In this document: one piece after another, positions 36,394-45,161 of the stretch
How the letters are laid out: every line of letters starts with the position of its first letter
Numbering within the stretch: position 1 is the first letter of the stretch
NCBI GenBank assembly: GCA_030425145.1
Contig: JAUHVK010000018.1
Coordinates: 1 to 64,000 of the forward strand
DNA length: 64,000 bases
Direction of reading: 5' to 3'
DNA from: Alphaproteobacteria bacterium
Lineage (GTDB): Bacteria; Pseudomonadota; Alphaproteobacteria; Rhodobacterales; Rhodobacteraceae
The notes under the pieces: generated by a model
The model's database searches: none
Seen by the model: only the letters and a program-made list of their open reading frames with translations
Told to the model about the DNA's origin: nothing
Position numbers and translations under genes: made by a program

Positions 36394-36867
36394 ATGTTGA
36401 GACGCCACTTCCTGCAAACTGCCGCTGCCGCGCTGGGCCTCGGTGCCCTCGCTCGCGGGTCGATCGCCGCCGAAGGCACGTTCGAAGTCACCCGATCCAA
36501 GGCTGAGTGGAAGGCGATGCTGACCTCGCTGGAATACCGTGTGATGCGCGAAGAGGGGACTGAACGTGCTTTCTCTTCGCCGCTCAACGATGAAAAGCGG
36601 GCGGGCATGTTCCACTGCAAGGGTTGCGACCTCGCGCTCTATTCATCGCAGCACAAATACGACAGCGGCACCGGCTGGCCGAGCTTCTCGCAGGCACAGT
36701 CCAACGCCGTCGAGACGAAGGCGGATCGGACGCTGTTCATGGTCCGCACGGAATGCCATTGCCGCCGCTGTGGCAGCCATCTGGGCCATATCTTTGACGA
36801 TGGGCCGCAACCGACGGGCAAGCGGCATTGCATCAATGGCGTCAGCCTGACGTTTCAGGCCGCGTGA
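36394..36867 (+). CDS. msrB: Tat-exported peptide-methionine (R)-S-oxide reductase MsrB
   Basis: MsrB reduces methionine-R-sulfoxide in proteins. The 157-residue protein starts MLRRHFLQTAAAALGLGALARG, a twin-arginine signal (RRHFLQ), so it should act in the periplasm. The catalytic domain has the two zinc pairs CKGC and CRRC, SGTGWPSF, GHIFDDGP and the active-site RHCINGVSLTF with the redox cysteine. GGAGG precedes the ATG. Its place behind a sigma/anti-sigma/fasciclin set suggests repair of oxidised envelope proteins. Confidence 0.93.
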   Translation: MLRRHFLQTAAAALGLGALARGSIAAEGTFEVTRSKAEWKAMLTSLEYRVMREEGTERAFSSPLNDEKRAGMFHCKGCDLALYSSQHKYDSGTGWPSFSQAQSNAVETKADRTLFMVRTECHCRRCGSHLGHIFDDGPQPTGKRHCINGVSLTFQAA

Positions 36868-36872
36868 ACCGC

Positions 36873-36895
36873 GCCGGATTTTGAAAAAATCCGGC
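36873..36895. terminator. Bidirectional terminator between msrB and ubiH-like gene
   Basis: GCCGGATTTT and AAAATCCGGC are 10-base arms around GAA. The T/A runs are inside the stem ends and serve both the rightward msrB and the leftward monooxygenase gene. Confidence 0.65.
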
Positions 36896-36921
36896 GTAAA
36901 TTCTTTGAAGAGATTACGCGC

Positions 36922-38118
36922 TTATGCGCCTTTCGCACCCAGTCCCAACTGCATCAGCGTCGTGCGCACTGGCTTCAACGTATAAAGCGCATCCAACCCC
37001 TTGGCGCGCAGGTCGCGCAAAGGCGGCGCGCTGAGCATCGAGGTGCGGTTAAGCAGCGTGATCCCGGCAACCCGCGCCCGAATGTCCGCAATCCGCTTTT
37101 GATGATAGGCGTCCAGCATCTTGCGGCTGCCGATGTCGTCGCCTGCCTGCCGCGCGAGGTCGCGCAACACGCTCAGGTCCATCAGACTCATGTTAAGACC
37201 TTGTGCCCCGATCGGCGGCACCACATGTGCGGCTTCGGCGACCAGCGCGATCCGTTCGCCGCTCAGCCGTTCGGCGTGCTGGCTGATGATCGGCCAAATG
37301 GTCCGGCGCGACGCCAGTGTCAGAGGCCCGAACAGGCCACACGACCGTGTCGTCATCGCCTCTTCGAACGCCTCGGTCTCCAATGCCATCAGGGCCTCGG
37401 CGTTCGGGCCTTCTTCCATCCAGACAATGGCCGAGGAGGGGTGACCATCCAGATCGGGCAGGGGCACGAAAGTGAAGGGTCCACCGGTGCGGTGGATCTC
37501 GGTCGAGACATTGCCATGCGGGATGGGATGGGTCACCGCGAAGGCCAGCGCCTTTTGCCCAAACCGTGTGGTCTGAACGTCGATCCCTGCCGCCTTGCGC
37601 ATCGGTGAATTCCGCCCATCGGCGGCGATCACCAGCTTGCACCGCACCTTGCTGCCGTCGCTCAGCCCGACGCGCGCTTCGGCCTCGCGGGTGAACAGCG
37701 ACGTCGTGCCGACGCCCGCGCGGAACGTGACGGTTTCGAGCCCGTCGAGATGCGCGACGAACTCCCGGCGCAGCAGCCAGTTCGGCAGGTTCCATCCGAA
37801 GGGCAGGTCGGAAATGTCCGAAGCGTTGAATTCCTTGGTCACACGCGCCGTCGGCTCTTCGCCTCCGGCATCGACAATCCGCATCACCTGCAAGGGCATT
37901 GCATGGTCAGCCAGACGCGCCCAGAGACCGATTTCGTCCAGAAACGCCTGCGCCGGTTGCAGAAATGCGGTGGTGCGCAGGTCAGCGCCAACCGCATCGC
38001 GCTCCGTGACTGGCGGCGCGGGGTCGAGGCACAGAACCGAATAGCCTTCCGCACCGAATGCCGTGGCTGCGGCTAGTCCGGCGATCCCGCCCCCAGATAC
38101 GACGATGTCATAGGTCAT
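36922..38118 (-). CDS. UbiH/UbiF-family FAD monooxygenase
   Basis: Flavin hydroxylases of this family add hydroxyl groups to the ubiquinone ring. The 398-residue protein has IVVSGGGIAGLAAATAFGAEGYSVLCLD (FAD dinucleotide fold), the DG motif VIAADGRNSPMR, and the second FAD motif ALVAEAAHVVPPIGAQGLNMSLMDL, where the common GDAAH reads AEAAH. The most likely role is in ubiquinone synthesis, but the exact ring position cannot be told from the sequence. Confidence 0.88.
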   Translation of the reverse strand: MTYDIVVSGGGIAGLAAATAFGAEGYSVLCLDPAPPVTERDAVGADLRTTAFLQPAQAFLDEIGLWARLADHAMPLQVMRIVDAGGEEPTARVTKEFNASDISDLPFGWNLPNWLLRREFVAHLDGLETVTFRAGVGTTSLFTREAEARVGLSDGSKVRCKLVIAADGRNSPMRKAAGIDVQTTRFGQKALAFAVTHPIPHGNVSTEIHRTGGPFTFVPLPDLDGHPSSAIVWMEEGPNAEALMALETEAFEEAMTTRSCGLFGPLTLASRRTIWPIISQHAERLSGERIALVAEAAHVVPPIGAQGLNMSLMDLSVLRDLARQAGDDIGSRKMLDAYHQKRIADIRARVAGITLLNRTSMLSAPPLRDLRAKGLDALYTLKPVRTTLMQLGLGAKGA

Positions 38119-38193
38119 GGCGTGGCCTTTCGGTGCGTTTGTCTCCCGCCCTTATAGGCGGGAGAACCGCAAAGCGCGATGCGTCAGGGCGCG

Positions 38194-38439
38194 CTATTTT
38201 CCGACGGTGATGAGGATCAGCAGCACCATCACAACCGGCACCATGAACAACGCCGTCATGGTGAGCGCGACGACGCCCCATGTCTTCACCGCCAGCACCA
38301 ATAGCGTCAGAAGAATGACGAGGAGATAGTAGATCGTGTCCGGCCCACCTTCTTTGAGATCGCGGGCGATCCAGCCAAACACGGGAATGGCGTAGAACGG
38401 GTTGCGGCGGTGCATCTGTGCCGGTTCGGAAATAGACAT
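38194..38439 (-). CDS. Small two-helix membrane protein
   Basis: The 81-residue protein starts MSISEPAQMHRRNPFYAIPVFGWIARDLKEG and then has two adjacent hydrophobic helices (residues about 37-78). It lies between the UbiH-like gene and the nucleotidase gene, on the same strand. I do not recognise the family; the amphipathic PVFGWIARDLKEGG segment before the helices may sit on the membrane surface. Confidence 0.7.
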   Translation of the reverse strand: MSISEPAQMHRRNPFYAIPVFGWIARDLKEGGPDTIYYLLVILLTLLVLAVKTWGVVALTMTALFMVPVVMVLLILITVGK

Positions 38440-38526
38440 TTGAGATCCCTCTTTTGGTCAACAAGAGAGATAGGAAGGCAAAACCGATCTGAAACTGCCA
38501 AATTGCCGCAATGCAGCACCAGGATG

Positions 38527-39171
38527 TCAGGTCAGCCGCGCCAGAAACGCCGTCAGGTCCGAGGTGTGGTGATGTATGTGATCGGCCGCCACCGCGTCCG
38601 GGGCGACATGCACGGTACGCATCCCCATCGCATGAGGTGCGGCCAGGTTGCGCGGGTCGTCTTCGAACATCGCGGCGCTTTGCGTGTCCGTGCCATCGCG
38701 CCCGAACACTTTCTCGAAGGCGCTACGCTCGGGCTTGGGTTGGAAATCGGCATGTTCGACGCCGTAGACTGCATCAAAAATACCATCGAGCCCACGCGCC
38801 TTGAGAACATTGCGGGCATAGGGCTCAGACCCGTTGGTGTAGACGATCTTGCGCCCCGGTAATCCTCGGATCAGCGACGCGAGATAGGGGTCTTCAGACA
38901 GCACCGTAAAGTCAATGTCATGCACCTCATGCAGGTACGGTGTGGGGTCCACATCATGTTCCCGCATCAACCCGGCCAGCGTGGTGCCGTAAGTCTTCCA
39001 GTACTCCACCCGAAGCGTGTTCGCGCGCTCTTTGTCGACGCCAAGCGCGTCCATGACGAACTGGGTCATCCGCACCTCGATCTGGTCGAACAGGCGGACG
39101 GCGGGCGAATAGAGAGTGTTGTCGAGATCGAACACCCAGTGGCGGACATGTGAGAATGCAGACTTGACCAT
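38527..39171 (-). CDS. HAD-superfamily pyrimidine 5'-nucleotidase
   Basis: The 214-residue protein has the HAD nucleophile motif WVFDLDNTLYS, motif II IVYTNGSEPYARNVL, motif III lysine in QPKPERSAFEKVF and motif IV FEDDPRNL. The pattern matches pyrimidine 5'-nucleotidases (SDT1/PyrF-type group), which dephosphorylate UMP/CMP. The ATG at 39171 is preferred because the HAD motif then begins near residue 12. It is divergent from a GntR regulator. Confidence 0.88.
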   Translation of the reverse strand: MVKSAFSHVRHWVFDLDNTLYSPAVRLFDQIEVRMTQFVMDALGVDKERANTLRVEYWKTYGTTLAGLMREHDVDPTPYLHEVHDIDFTVLSEDPYLASLIRGLPGRKIVYTNGSEPYARNVLKARGLDGIFDAVYGVEHADFQPKPERSAFEKVFGRDGTDTQSAAMFEDDPRNLAAPHAMGMRTVHVAPDAVAADHIHHHTSDLTAFLARLT

Positions 39172-39274
39172 AAGACGGAACCTAGGGGCCTCGCATGGGC
39201 GCGGCAATGGCTCAACTTGCGTCTTTTCACAAACCGACGCTATCGTGCGGGAACAAGGACAAGGATCGCGTTGT

Positions 39275-39925
39275 ATGAAAGATGTGAAGCCGCCCCAGAA
39301 GGATGCATACGCGTCGATCCTGGAAGCGATCGACGTGGGGATTTACCGACCCGGAGACCGGCTGGTGGAAAGCGACCTCGCTGAACGGTTCGGCATGTCG
39401 CGCACCCCGATCCGTGAAGCGTTGCAGCGTCTTGAGACCCAATCCCTTCTGGCGCGGGATGGCCGGTCGCTGATCGTCGCATCGCTTGACCACAACCAAA
39501 TGGCCGAACTCTATGTTGTGCGCACCGAACTCGAAGGTCTGGCGGCACGACTTGCGGCACGTCACGCCACCGAAGAAGAAGTGCAGGTGCTTCAGGACAT
39601 GGTCAATGACGACCGTGCCTTGCTGGATGATCCATCCGCGCTGGCGCGGGCAAACCGGCGGTTTCACAAGCAGATCCATCTTGCATCGCACAACCGTTTC
39701 CTTGTGCAGCAGCTGGACCTCGTGCACCGCTCTATGGCGCTGATGGCGACCACCTCCTTGGCGGCGCAGGGGCGGGGAGAGATTGCTTTGGCGGAGCATC
39801 AGGCCATTGTCGATGCGATCACTCAACGCAACGAGGACGCCGCCTACAAAGCGCTCCGGGATCACATTTCGGTCGCCTTCGTCACCAGGCTCAAGCTCGA
39901 CTCGATGGCCAAGGATCTGCGTTAA
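39275..39925 (+). CDS. GntR family regulator (FCD type)
   Basis: The 216-residue protein has a winged HTH (YASILEAIDVGIYRPGDRLVESDLAERFGMSRTPIREALQRLETQSLL) and a C-terminal FCD-type helical domain with ELYVVRTELEGLAARLAARHATEEEV and FHKQIHLASHNRFLVQQL. The ATG at 39275 has AAGGA upstream. It overlaps the stop of the converging glycosyltransferase gene by four bases. Effector and targets are unknown; no metabolic operon adjoins it. Confidence 0.9.
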   Translation: MKDVKPPQKDAYASILEAIDVGIYRPGDRLVESDLAERFGMSRTPIREALQRLETQSLLARDGRSLIVASLDHNQMAELYVVRTELEGLAARLAARHATEEEVQVLQDMVNDDRALLDDPSALARANRRFHKQIHLASHNRFLVQQLDLVHRSMALMATTSLAAQGRGEIALAEHQAIVDAITQRNEDAAYKALRDHISVAFVTRLKLDSMAKDLR

Positions 39926-41727
39926 GTCTTGATCGTTTCGTGAATGTCGCCCCCTGGGACATCCGGGTCAGATCGGCCGTGGGTTGTCTTGTCCCAGTAG
40001 AACGGCTTGAAGACCAGTTCCGACCACGCCTTGTAGACGGCAAAGACGCCCATCGGAAAATAGAAGAACATCATCGGCACCCATTGCATCAAATCCTGAT
40101 GCTGGGTGCGTGCGACCGCCACGAACCCGGTCAGAAGCGAAACCAACTCGGCCAAAAGAAAAAGGGCCAGAAGGCCCTTTGCGAGGTCGGGGGAGAGCAG
40201 GTCGAAAAACGGGGTCGAAAACCCGAAACAGACCAGCCAGAACGACCAGAGCGCGGGCGCCAGGGTGAATTGAAGGATGGTCGCCAGGAAAAACATCTGG
40301 AAGCCAATCCATCTCCGTATGCCCAAGTCCCGCAGTAACCGGTGCGGACGGCGCATATGCACAAGGTAGGTGATGATATAGCCCTTGAGCCAGCGCGACC
40401 TCTGGCGAATCCAGGGAATGATCCGATTGTTTGCCTCTTCCCGCGTGACGGTGGGGATCAGGATCGTACGGTACCTGAAGCGATAGAGGCGAATACCCAG
40501 ATCCGCATCCTCGGTCACATTATGCGCGTCCCAGCCGCCCACATGATTCAGCGCCGACCGTCGAAGATAGACAGTTGTTCCGCCAAGCGGGATCGGGATT
40601 CCCAGCCGCGCAGCACCGGCCAGAACAACACGGAACCAGACCGCGTATTCGATGGTGAAACAGCGCGAAAGCCAGTTCGATCGGGTGTTGTAGAAATCCA
40701 GAATGCCCTGCACGCAGGCGACGTTTGATGGCGCTTGATGAAACGCCTCGACCACCCGTTCAATCTGATCGGTTGCGGGTGCGTCTTCGGCATCAAGTAC
40801 GCCGATAATCTCCCCACGCGTGTGTCCCAGCGCGTAATTCAATGCCCTGGGTTTGGTCTTGAGCTCTCCGTCCGGCACCCGGACCACGCGCATCCAGCCG
40901 GGCAGGGACACCGCGTCGATCATCTGACGCGTTTGTCTGTCATCCTCCTCAAGCACCAGCACCACGTCGAGCAACGATTTGGGGTAGGTCAACCGCGACA
41001 GCCTGATCACAAGTTCATTCGCAATTGCGGCCTCACGGAACAGCGGGACAATCAGGCTGACCACGGGTTTTTCGGCCAACGGCAGCTCGATGGGCCGGTC
41101 GGGTGGTCCTTTGTACCCGGCAATCAGCATGACGACCTTGAACACCAACGTGGCAACTAGGTTGATCACCGCCACCACTGTAATCCCGGCAAAAAACACG
41201 TTTGGAAAGATGTAGATCAGTGCAAGGCTGATCCCGAAAAATAGTGAGGCCGCAAGCCCCCGCGACAGGGTCAGCTTGTTGATGTCGCGGCAACTGTACT
41301 CATCCGGGACGCGGTATTCCGCAAGCTCTGCGAAGTAATCGGCATGTCTGTCAGTGAGCAGGCGCAGCAGGTCATCCTCGGCCACATCCGCAAACAGCAC
41401 AGGCCCGATGGCGCGTTCCAGAACATCCCGCAAATGCGCGCGGTCCCGGCCGGGGATCGCGCCGATAAGTGTCGCATCCCCAACCCGCCCCCAAGGCATA
41501 ACACGGTATTCCAGGCAGAAATCAGGGGGCAGAAGATGGTCGAGATCTGGATCGGGCGGGTTGGTGGTCGGGTTCAGCCGGCGCTGCCGGGCCATCAGAT
41601 TGCGGGTATTGCGCAGAATCGCGCTGGCGCTATGGTCCAGAATCGGCACCGCAGACCTATCGTCCCGGCGCAGAGCCGGGGTCAGCACGTAGGTGCGCCG
41701 CGCCAGAGTGTCCGACCTGCCAAACAT
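39922..41727 (-). CDS. Membrane glycosyltransferase, family 2 (cellulose-synthase-like)
   Basis: The 601-residue protein has an N-terminal soluble domain (about 60-140) reminiscent of the GspE/MshE N-terminal fold, then two membrane helices (about 155-205), and a GT-A catalytic domain. The catalytic domain has VSLIVPLFREAAIANEL, the metal-binding DAEDAP, EDADLGIRLYR and the processive QRSRWLKGY motif. At least four C-terminal membrane helices follow. This layout fits polysaccharide-producing GT2 enzymes like NfrB/BcsA. The product cannot be deduced; no partner export genes lie beside it. Confidence 0.88.
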   Translation of the reverse strand: MFGRSDTLARRTYVLTPALRRDDRSAVPILDHSASAILRNTRNLMARQRRLNPTTNPPDPDLDHLLPPDFCLEYRVMPWGRVGDATLIGAIPGRDRAHLRDVLERAIGPVLFADVAEDDLLRLLTDRHADYFAELAEYRVPDEYSCRDINKLTLSRGLAASLFFGISLALIYIFPNVFFAGITVVAVINLVATLVFKVVMLIAGYKGPPDRPIELPLAEKPVVSLIVPLFREAAIANELVIRLSRLTYPKSLLDVVLVLEEDDRQTRQMIDAVSLPGWMRVVRVPDGELKTKPRALNYALGHTRGEIIGVLDAEDAPATDQIERVVEAFHQAPSNVACVQGILDFYNTRSNWLSRCFTIEYAVWFRVVLAGAARLGIPIPLGGTTVYLRRSALNHVGGWDAHNVTEDADLGIRLYRFRYRTILIPTVTREEANNRIIPWIRQRSRWLKGYIITYLVHMRRPHRLLRDLGIRRWIGFQMFFLATILQFTLAPALWSFWLVCFGFSTPFFDLLSPDLAKGLLALFLLAELVSLLTGFVAVARTQHQDLMQWVPMMFFYFPMGVFAVYKAWSELVFKPFYWDKTTHGRSDPDVPGGDIHETIKT

Positions 41728-41791
41728 GTGTCCTCCGAAACAATCCGGAGGACGCTAGAGCATAAACGGTTAAGCGGGCGTTAATGCCTGC

Positions 41792-42961
41792 TCAGGCAGA
41801 AACGGTTTTCCGAGCCGCCATCGAGTCCGCAAACCGTTCGAACAGGTAGAAGCTGTCCTGCGGGCCGGGGCTCGCTTCGGGGTGCTGCTGCACAGAGAAC
41901 ACCGGCCGGTCGGCCATGCGGATGCCGCAGTTCGATCCGTCAAAGAGCGACACATGGGTTTCCAGAACACCAGCGGGCAGCGTCTGGCTGTCCACGGCAA
42001 AGCCGTGGTTCATCGACGTGATCTCGACCTTGCCGGTTTCGGTGTCCTTGACCGGGTGGTTCGCGCCATGATGGCCGTGGTTCATCTTGACGGTCTTTGC
42101 ACCAAGCGCGAGCGCCAGCATCTGGTGGCCAAGGCAAATGCCGAACATCGGCAGATCGGTTTCGTTGAGGATGGTCTGGATCATCGGCACCGCGTATTTG
42201 CCCGTGGCAGCCGGATCGCCGGGACCGTTCGACAGGAAGACGCCGTCGGGGTTGTGGGCCAGCACTTCCTCGGCCGTAGCTGTCGCCGGCAGTACGGTCA
42301 CGTCGCAACCCGCGCTGGCAAGGCAGCGCAGGATGTTGCGCTTGGCGCCGTAGTCGATGGCCACAACCTTGTGCTTGGCATCGGTCTGGCGGGTATAGCC
42401 GTCCGGCCAGGCCCACCGCATCTCATCCCAGCGATAGGATTGGGCGCAGGTGACGTCCTTGGCCAGATCCAGCCCTTCGAGGCCCGGGAAGGCGCGCGCT
42501 TTCTCGACCAGTGCGGCAATGTCGAACTTGCCCTCGGGGTTATGCTCCAACGCCACATGGGGCGCACCCAACTGCCGGATCGCGCGGGTCAGGCGCCGCG
42601 TGTCGATTCCGCCAATGGCGATCCGTCCGCGTGCCGCAAGCCACTCGCTCAGCTCCTGAACCGCGCGCCAGTTCGAGCTTTGTGTCGGCATCCATTTCAC
42701 AACCATGCCGTCGGCCACCGGCTCTCCGGTTTCATCGTCATCCGGGTTCACGCCGACATTGCCGATATGCGGGAAGGTGAAGGTCACGATCTGACCCGCA
42801 TAAGAGGGGTCGGTCATGATCTCCTGATAGCCCGTCATCGCCGTGTTAAAGCACAGCTCTGCCACCGATGTGCCGGTCGCACCAAAGCCTTGACCGTAGA
42901 AAACCGTGCCATCCGCGAGGGCAAGGCAGGCGGTCGGTGTGTCATTGGAAAGCTGGGACAT
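41792..42961 (-). CDS. carA: Carbamoyl-phosphate synthase small subunit CarA
   Basis: CarA hydrolyses glutamine and supplies ammonia to CarB for carbamoyl phosphate, used in arginine and pyrimidine synthesis. The 389-residue protein has a CPSase small N-terminal domain (LALADGTVFYGQGFGATG, FNTAMTGYQEIMTDPSYAGQ) and a class I glutamine amidotransferase domain with FLSNGPGDP, the nucleophile FGICLGHQML and the QQHPEASPGP segment. It is divergent from the yqeY-like gene. carB is not in the window. Confidence 0.97.
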   Translation of the reverse strand: MSQLSNDTPTACLALADGTVFYGQGFGATGTSVAELCFNTAMTGYQEIMTDPSYAGQIVTFTFPHIGNVGVNPDDDETGEPVADGMVVKWMPTQSSNWRAVQELSEWLAARGRIAIGGIDTRRLTRAIRQLGAPHVALEHNPEGKFDIAALVEKARAFPGLEGLDLAKDVTCAQSYRWDEMRWAWPDGYTRQTDAKHKVVAIDYGAKRNILRCLASAGCDVTVLPATATAEEVLAHNPDGVFLSNGPGDPAATGKYAVPMIQTILNETDLPMFGICLGHQMLALALGAKTVKMNHGHHGANHPVKDTETGKVEITSMNHGFAVDSQTLPAGVLETHVSLFDGSNCGIRMADRPVFSVQQHPEASPGPQDSFYLFERFADSMAARKTVSA

Positions 42962-43141
42962 GGCGCGACTCCGCTGGGGAAAAAATCTTGCGGAACCTAA
43001 GGCTGCGCCGTCTTAGGGTCAAGGGAGTTGGAAAAATGTGATATTCAACAATTTCAATGAGTTATGGTAAATCTTCGGTGCTTGCGTCGAAAGGGGTCCT
43101 CGCTTAATGTGCGCGCTCGTTCAACCATGGGATAGGAATTC

Positions 43142-43606
43142 ATGGACCTTCGCACCCGGCTCAACACGTCTATCAAACAGGCGATGCGCGACAAGGACAG
43201 TGCACGGCTTTCGACCCTCCGACTGATCAACGCCGCGATCAAGGATCGTGACATTGCAGCGCGCGGGGATGGCAACGAAGACGGGGTTGGGGACGACGAA
43301 GTCCTTGGCATCCTTGGTAAAATGGTCAAGCAGCGCAAAGACACCGCCAAGACCTATGAAGAGGGCGGGCGCCTTGATCTGGCCGAGCGCGAACTGTCGG
43401 AAATCGACGTGATCGAAGAGTTCCTGCCGCGCAAACTCTCGGACGAGGAAGTGGCTGCTGCTGTTGACGCCGCCGTAACCGAGACCGGCGCTTCGTCGAT
43501 CCGCGACATGGGCCGCGTCATGGGCGCGCTCAAGTCGAAATACACCGGCCAAATGGATTTCGGTGCCGTGGGTGGCATGGTCAAGGACCGGCTCTCCGCG
43601 CTCTGA
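43142..43606 (+). CDS. GatB/YqeY domain protein
   Basis: The 154-residue protein starts MDLRTRLNTSIKQAMRDKDSARLSTLRLINAAIKDRDIAARG and has a C-terminal YqeY domain (ELSEIDVIEEFLPRKLSDEEV... SIRDMGRVMGALKSKYTGQMDFGAVGGMVKDRL). The domain is related to the tail of GatB and may act on tRNA-linked amino acids, but this is unproven. It is divergent from carA and is followed by paired hairpins. Confidence 0.93.
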   Translation: MDLRTRLNTSIKQAMRDKDSARLSTLRLINAAIKDRDIAARGDGNEDGVGDDEVLGILGKMVKQRKDTAKTYEEGGRLDLAERELSEIDVIEEFLPRKLSDEEVAAAVDAAVTETGASSIRDMGRVMGALKSKYTGQMDFGAVGGMVKDRLSAL

Positions 43607-43611
43607 ACGGG

Positions 43612-43656
43612 CGCTTTTCCGTCAACGGAAACGCGGCCCTGCGTTGACGCAGGGCC
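43612..43656. repeat. Paired hairpins with TCAA/TTGA loops
   Basis: The first stem CGCTTTTCCG-TCAA-CGGAAACGCG (one mismatch) covers 43612-43635. The second, GGCCCTGCG-TTGA-CGCAGGGCC, covers 43635-43656. On the opposite strand the first loop also reads TTGA. The set resembles the pair at 13182-13223. Confidence 0.65.
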
Positions 43657-43662
43657 CAGCAG

Positions 43663-44559
43663 CTACAGCCCGAAACCGCTCCTGATCCCGGTGAGCGTAT
43701 CGGGGTCGTCGATCCGGTAGCGCAGCACAAACCGCGTCTTGTACCCGACGCGCCCGCGGCGCGCGCCGAAATTCTCTCCGTGGTTCAGCATATAAAGCAC
43801 GCTTGGCCGGGACAGCGGCTGCAACGTTTGCCCTGCCAGCGTGGCGAGATAGGGGAACATCCGGTGCTCGTGCTGTGTCATCTCGGCCAGAAACGCCGTT
43901 GATTCCGGCACGGATGGTTCATGGTAGAGAGCCGCGCAACTGCCGCAGAGCTTCCAGAACGGTTTGCGCATCGGTGCGGACAGGCTGCGCGCATCGGCAA
44001 GCCCGATATCGCCAGTAGACACGTCCATCACATATCCTGACTGCACAAGATATCCGCCCTTGGCTTGACGCTTGAGCATCTCGCGCACTGTGCCCTGACG
44101 CAGCAGATCATCAGCGTCAAAACTCATCGCAAATCCAGGGGCATCAACCAGACCCGGCAACGCCTCACAGAGCACGCGCAGCTTGCGCCACTTGTCATTT
44201 CCCGGCGTCGGGTCGGTGAAGGGCAGGTAGGTGATCCGGGGGTCATCCGGCAGATCAGGTCGCGCCTGACAACAGACCGCCGCACGCCAGCTGCTGCTGT
44301 CCTGCGCCATGAACCGGTCCAGCGTTGTGCGCAAACGCGCCGTCACCGCATCCCAGTCGCCGACCTGATCGGGGCCGACCATCGGCACAAGGAAAGTGAC
44401 CTGCTGTGCCATGTTTTGCTGCACGCCCTGCGCCCGCAGCGCCAAGGCTGCCCGTTCCGAGGCGACCATGTCTGGTGTTGGGTCCAACTGCCCCATGAGC
44501 GTCGTGCGCAGCAAATGCCGCGCGCGGGTGAGTTTCGGGACGGCGGGAACCTGTGCCAT
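43663..44559 (-). CDS. Putative rhamnosyltransferase-like glycosyltransferase
   Basis: The 298-residue soluble protein has TFLVPMVGPDQVGDWDAV near residue 54, PFTDPTPGNDKWRKLRVL, and a GT-A metal motif SFDADDLL at about 145. The C-terminus is basic (GYKTRFVLRYRIDD). This pattern is similar to putative rhamnosyltransferases of the PF11316-type, judged from memory. No signal peptide or membrane helix is visible. It is followed on the same strand, 12 bases away, by the upstream-lying DUF2244 gene. The acceptor is unknown. Confidence 0.65.
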   Translation of the reverse strand: MAQVPAVPKLTRARHLLRTTLMGQLDPTPDMVASERAALALRAQGVQQNMAQQVTFLVPMVGPDQVGDWDAVTARLRTTLDRFMAQDSSSWRAAVCCQARPDLPDDPRITYLPFTDPTPGNDKWRKLRVLCEALPGLVDAPGFAMSFDADDLLRQGTVREMLKRQAKGGYLVQSGYVMDVSTGDIGLADARSLSAPMRKPFWKLCGSCAALYHEPSVPESTAFLAEMTQHEHRMFPYLATLAGQTLQPLSRPSVLYMLNHGENFGARRGRVGYKTRFVLRYRIDDPDTLTGIRSGFGL

Positions 44560-44571
44560 GCAGCCTCTGGG

Positions 44572-45063
44572 TCAGGGGGTGGCGATGCGCCGAACCTTCT
44601 CACTCAGCTCTGCGTATAGCTCTTTGCGTTCGTCTTCGCTCAGAAACGCACCGATCTCAACCTCTCTTCCGGCCCCCGACAGCGTCACGTAGTTCGGCAC
44701 TGGACCGCCCTTCTGGTGCATGTTGACCTGCGTCCAATAGGGATTGCACCGCCATTCCAGCGGCACCCCTTTGCGCGTTTGTCGTGTCAGGTGCAGGTCT
44801 TGCGGCGTGAGGTGCAGTACTTCGACAATCTGTAAATCCCGCTCGTTCCGCCTCAGCGCGTACCACATCGCGGCTAGCGCCATCAGCATGAAGGGCAGGA
44901 TACCCCAGAGCAGCACCGTTCCAATCAACCCGTAAAGCGGGATCGTGGACAGGGCGAAGATGCCGAGGATGGTTGCGGCAAACCCATGCGCCGGCAGGGA
45001 TTGGTGCGGCCAGAGTCGCAGTTCCTGATTGTCCTGAGACGTGTCGGTCCATGTGTACGGCAT
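44572..45063 (-). CDS. DUF2244 family membrane protein
   Basis: The 163-residue protein has two hydrophobic segments (about residues 28-68: GFAATILGIFALSTIPLYGLIG, LLWGILPFMLMALAAMWYAL) and then VLHLTPQDLHLTRQTRKGVPLEWRCNPYW, the DUF2244 signature. The family often lies close to cytochrome oxidase genes, and coxA is about 380 bases upstream here. It probably is an inner-membrane protein of unknown function. Confidence 0.85.
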   Translation of the reverse strand: MPYTWTDTSQDNQELRLWPHQSLPAHGFAATILGIFALSTIPLYGLIGTVLLWGILPFMLMALAAMWYALRRNERDLQIVEVLHLTPQDLHLTRQTRKGVPLEWRCNPYWTQVNMHQKGGPVPNYVTLSGAGREVEIGAFLSEDERKELYAELSEKVRRIATP

Positions 45064-45161
45064 GGCGTTTCAATACCCGGTCAAAAGAAGATCGCAAGCG
45101 CGGATGAGCTCGTCGCGCTTATGCGCGGCTTAACCGATATATGTGTCCAGTTCTTTCTTCG

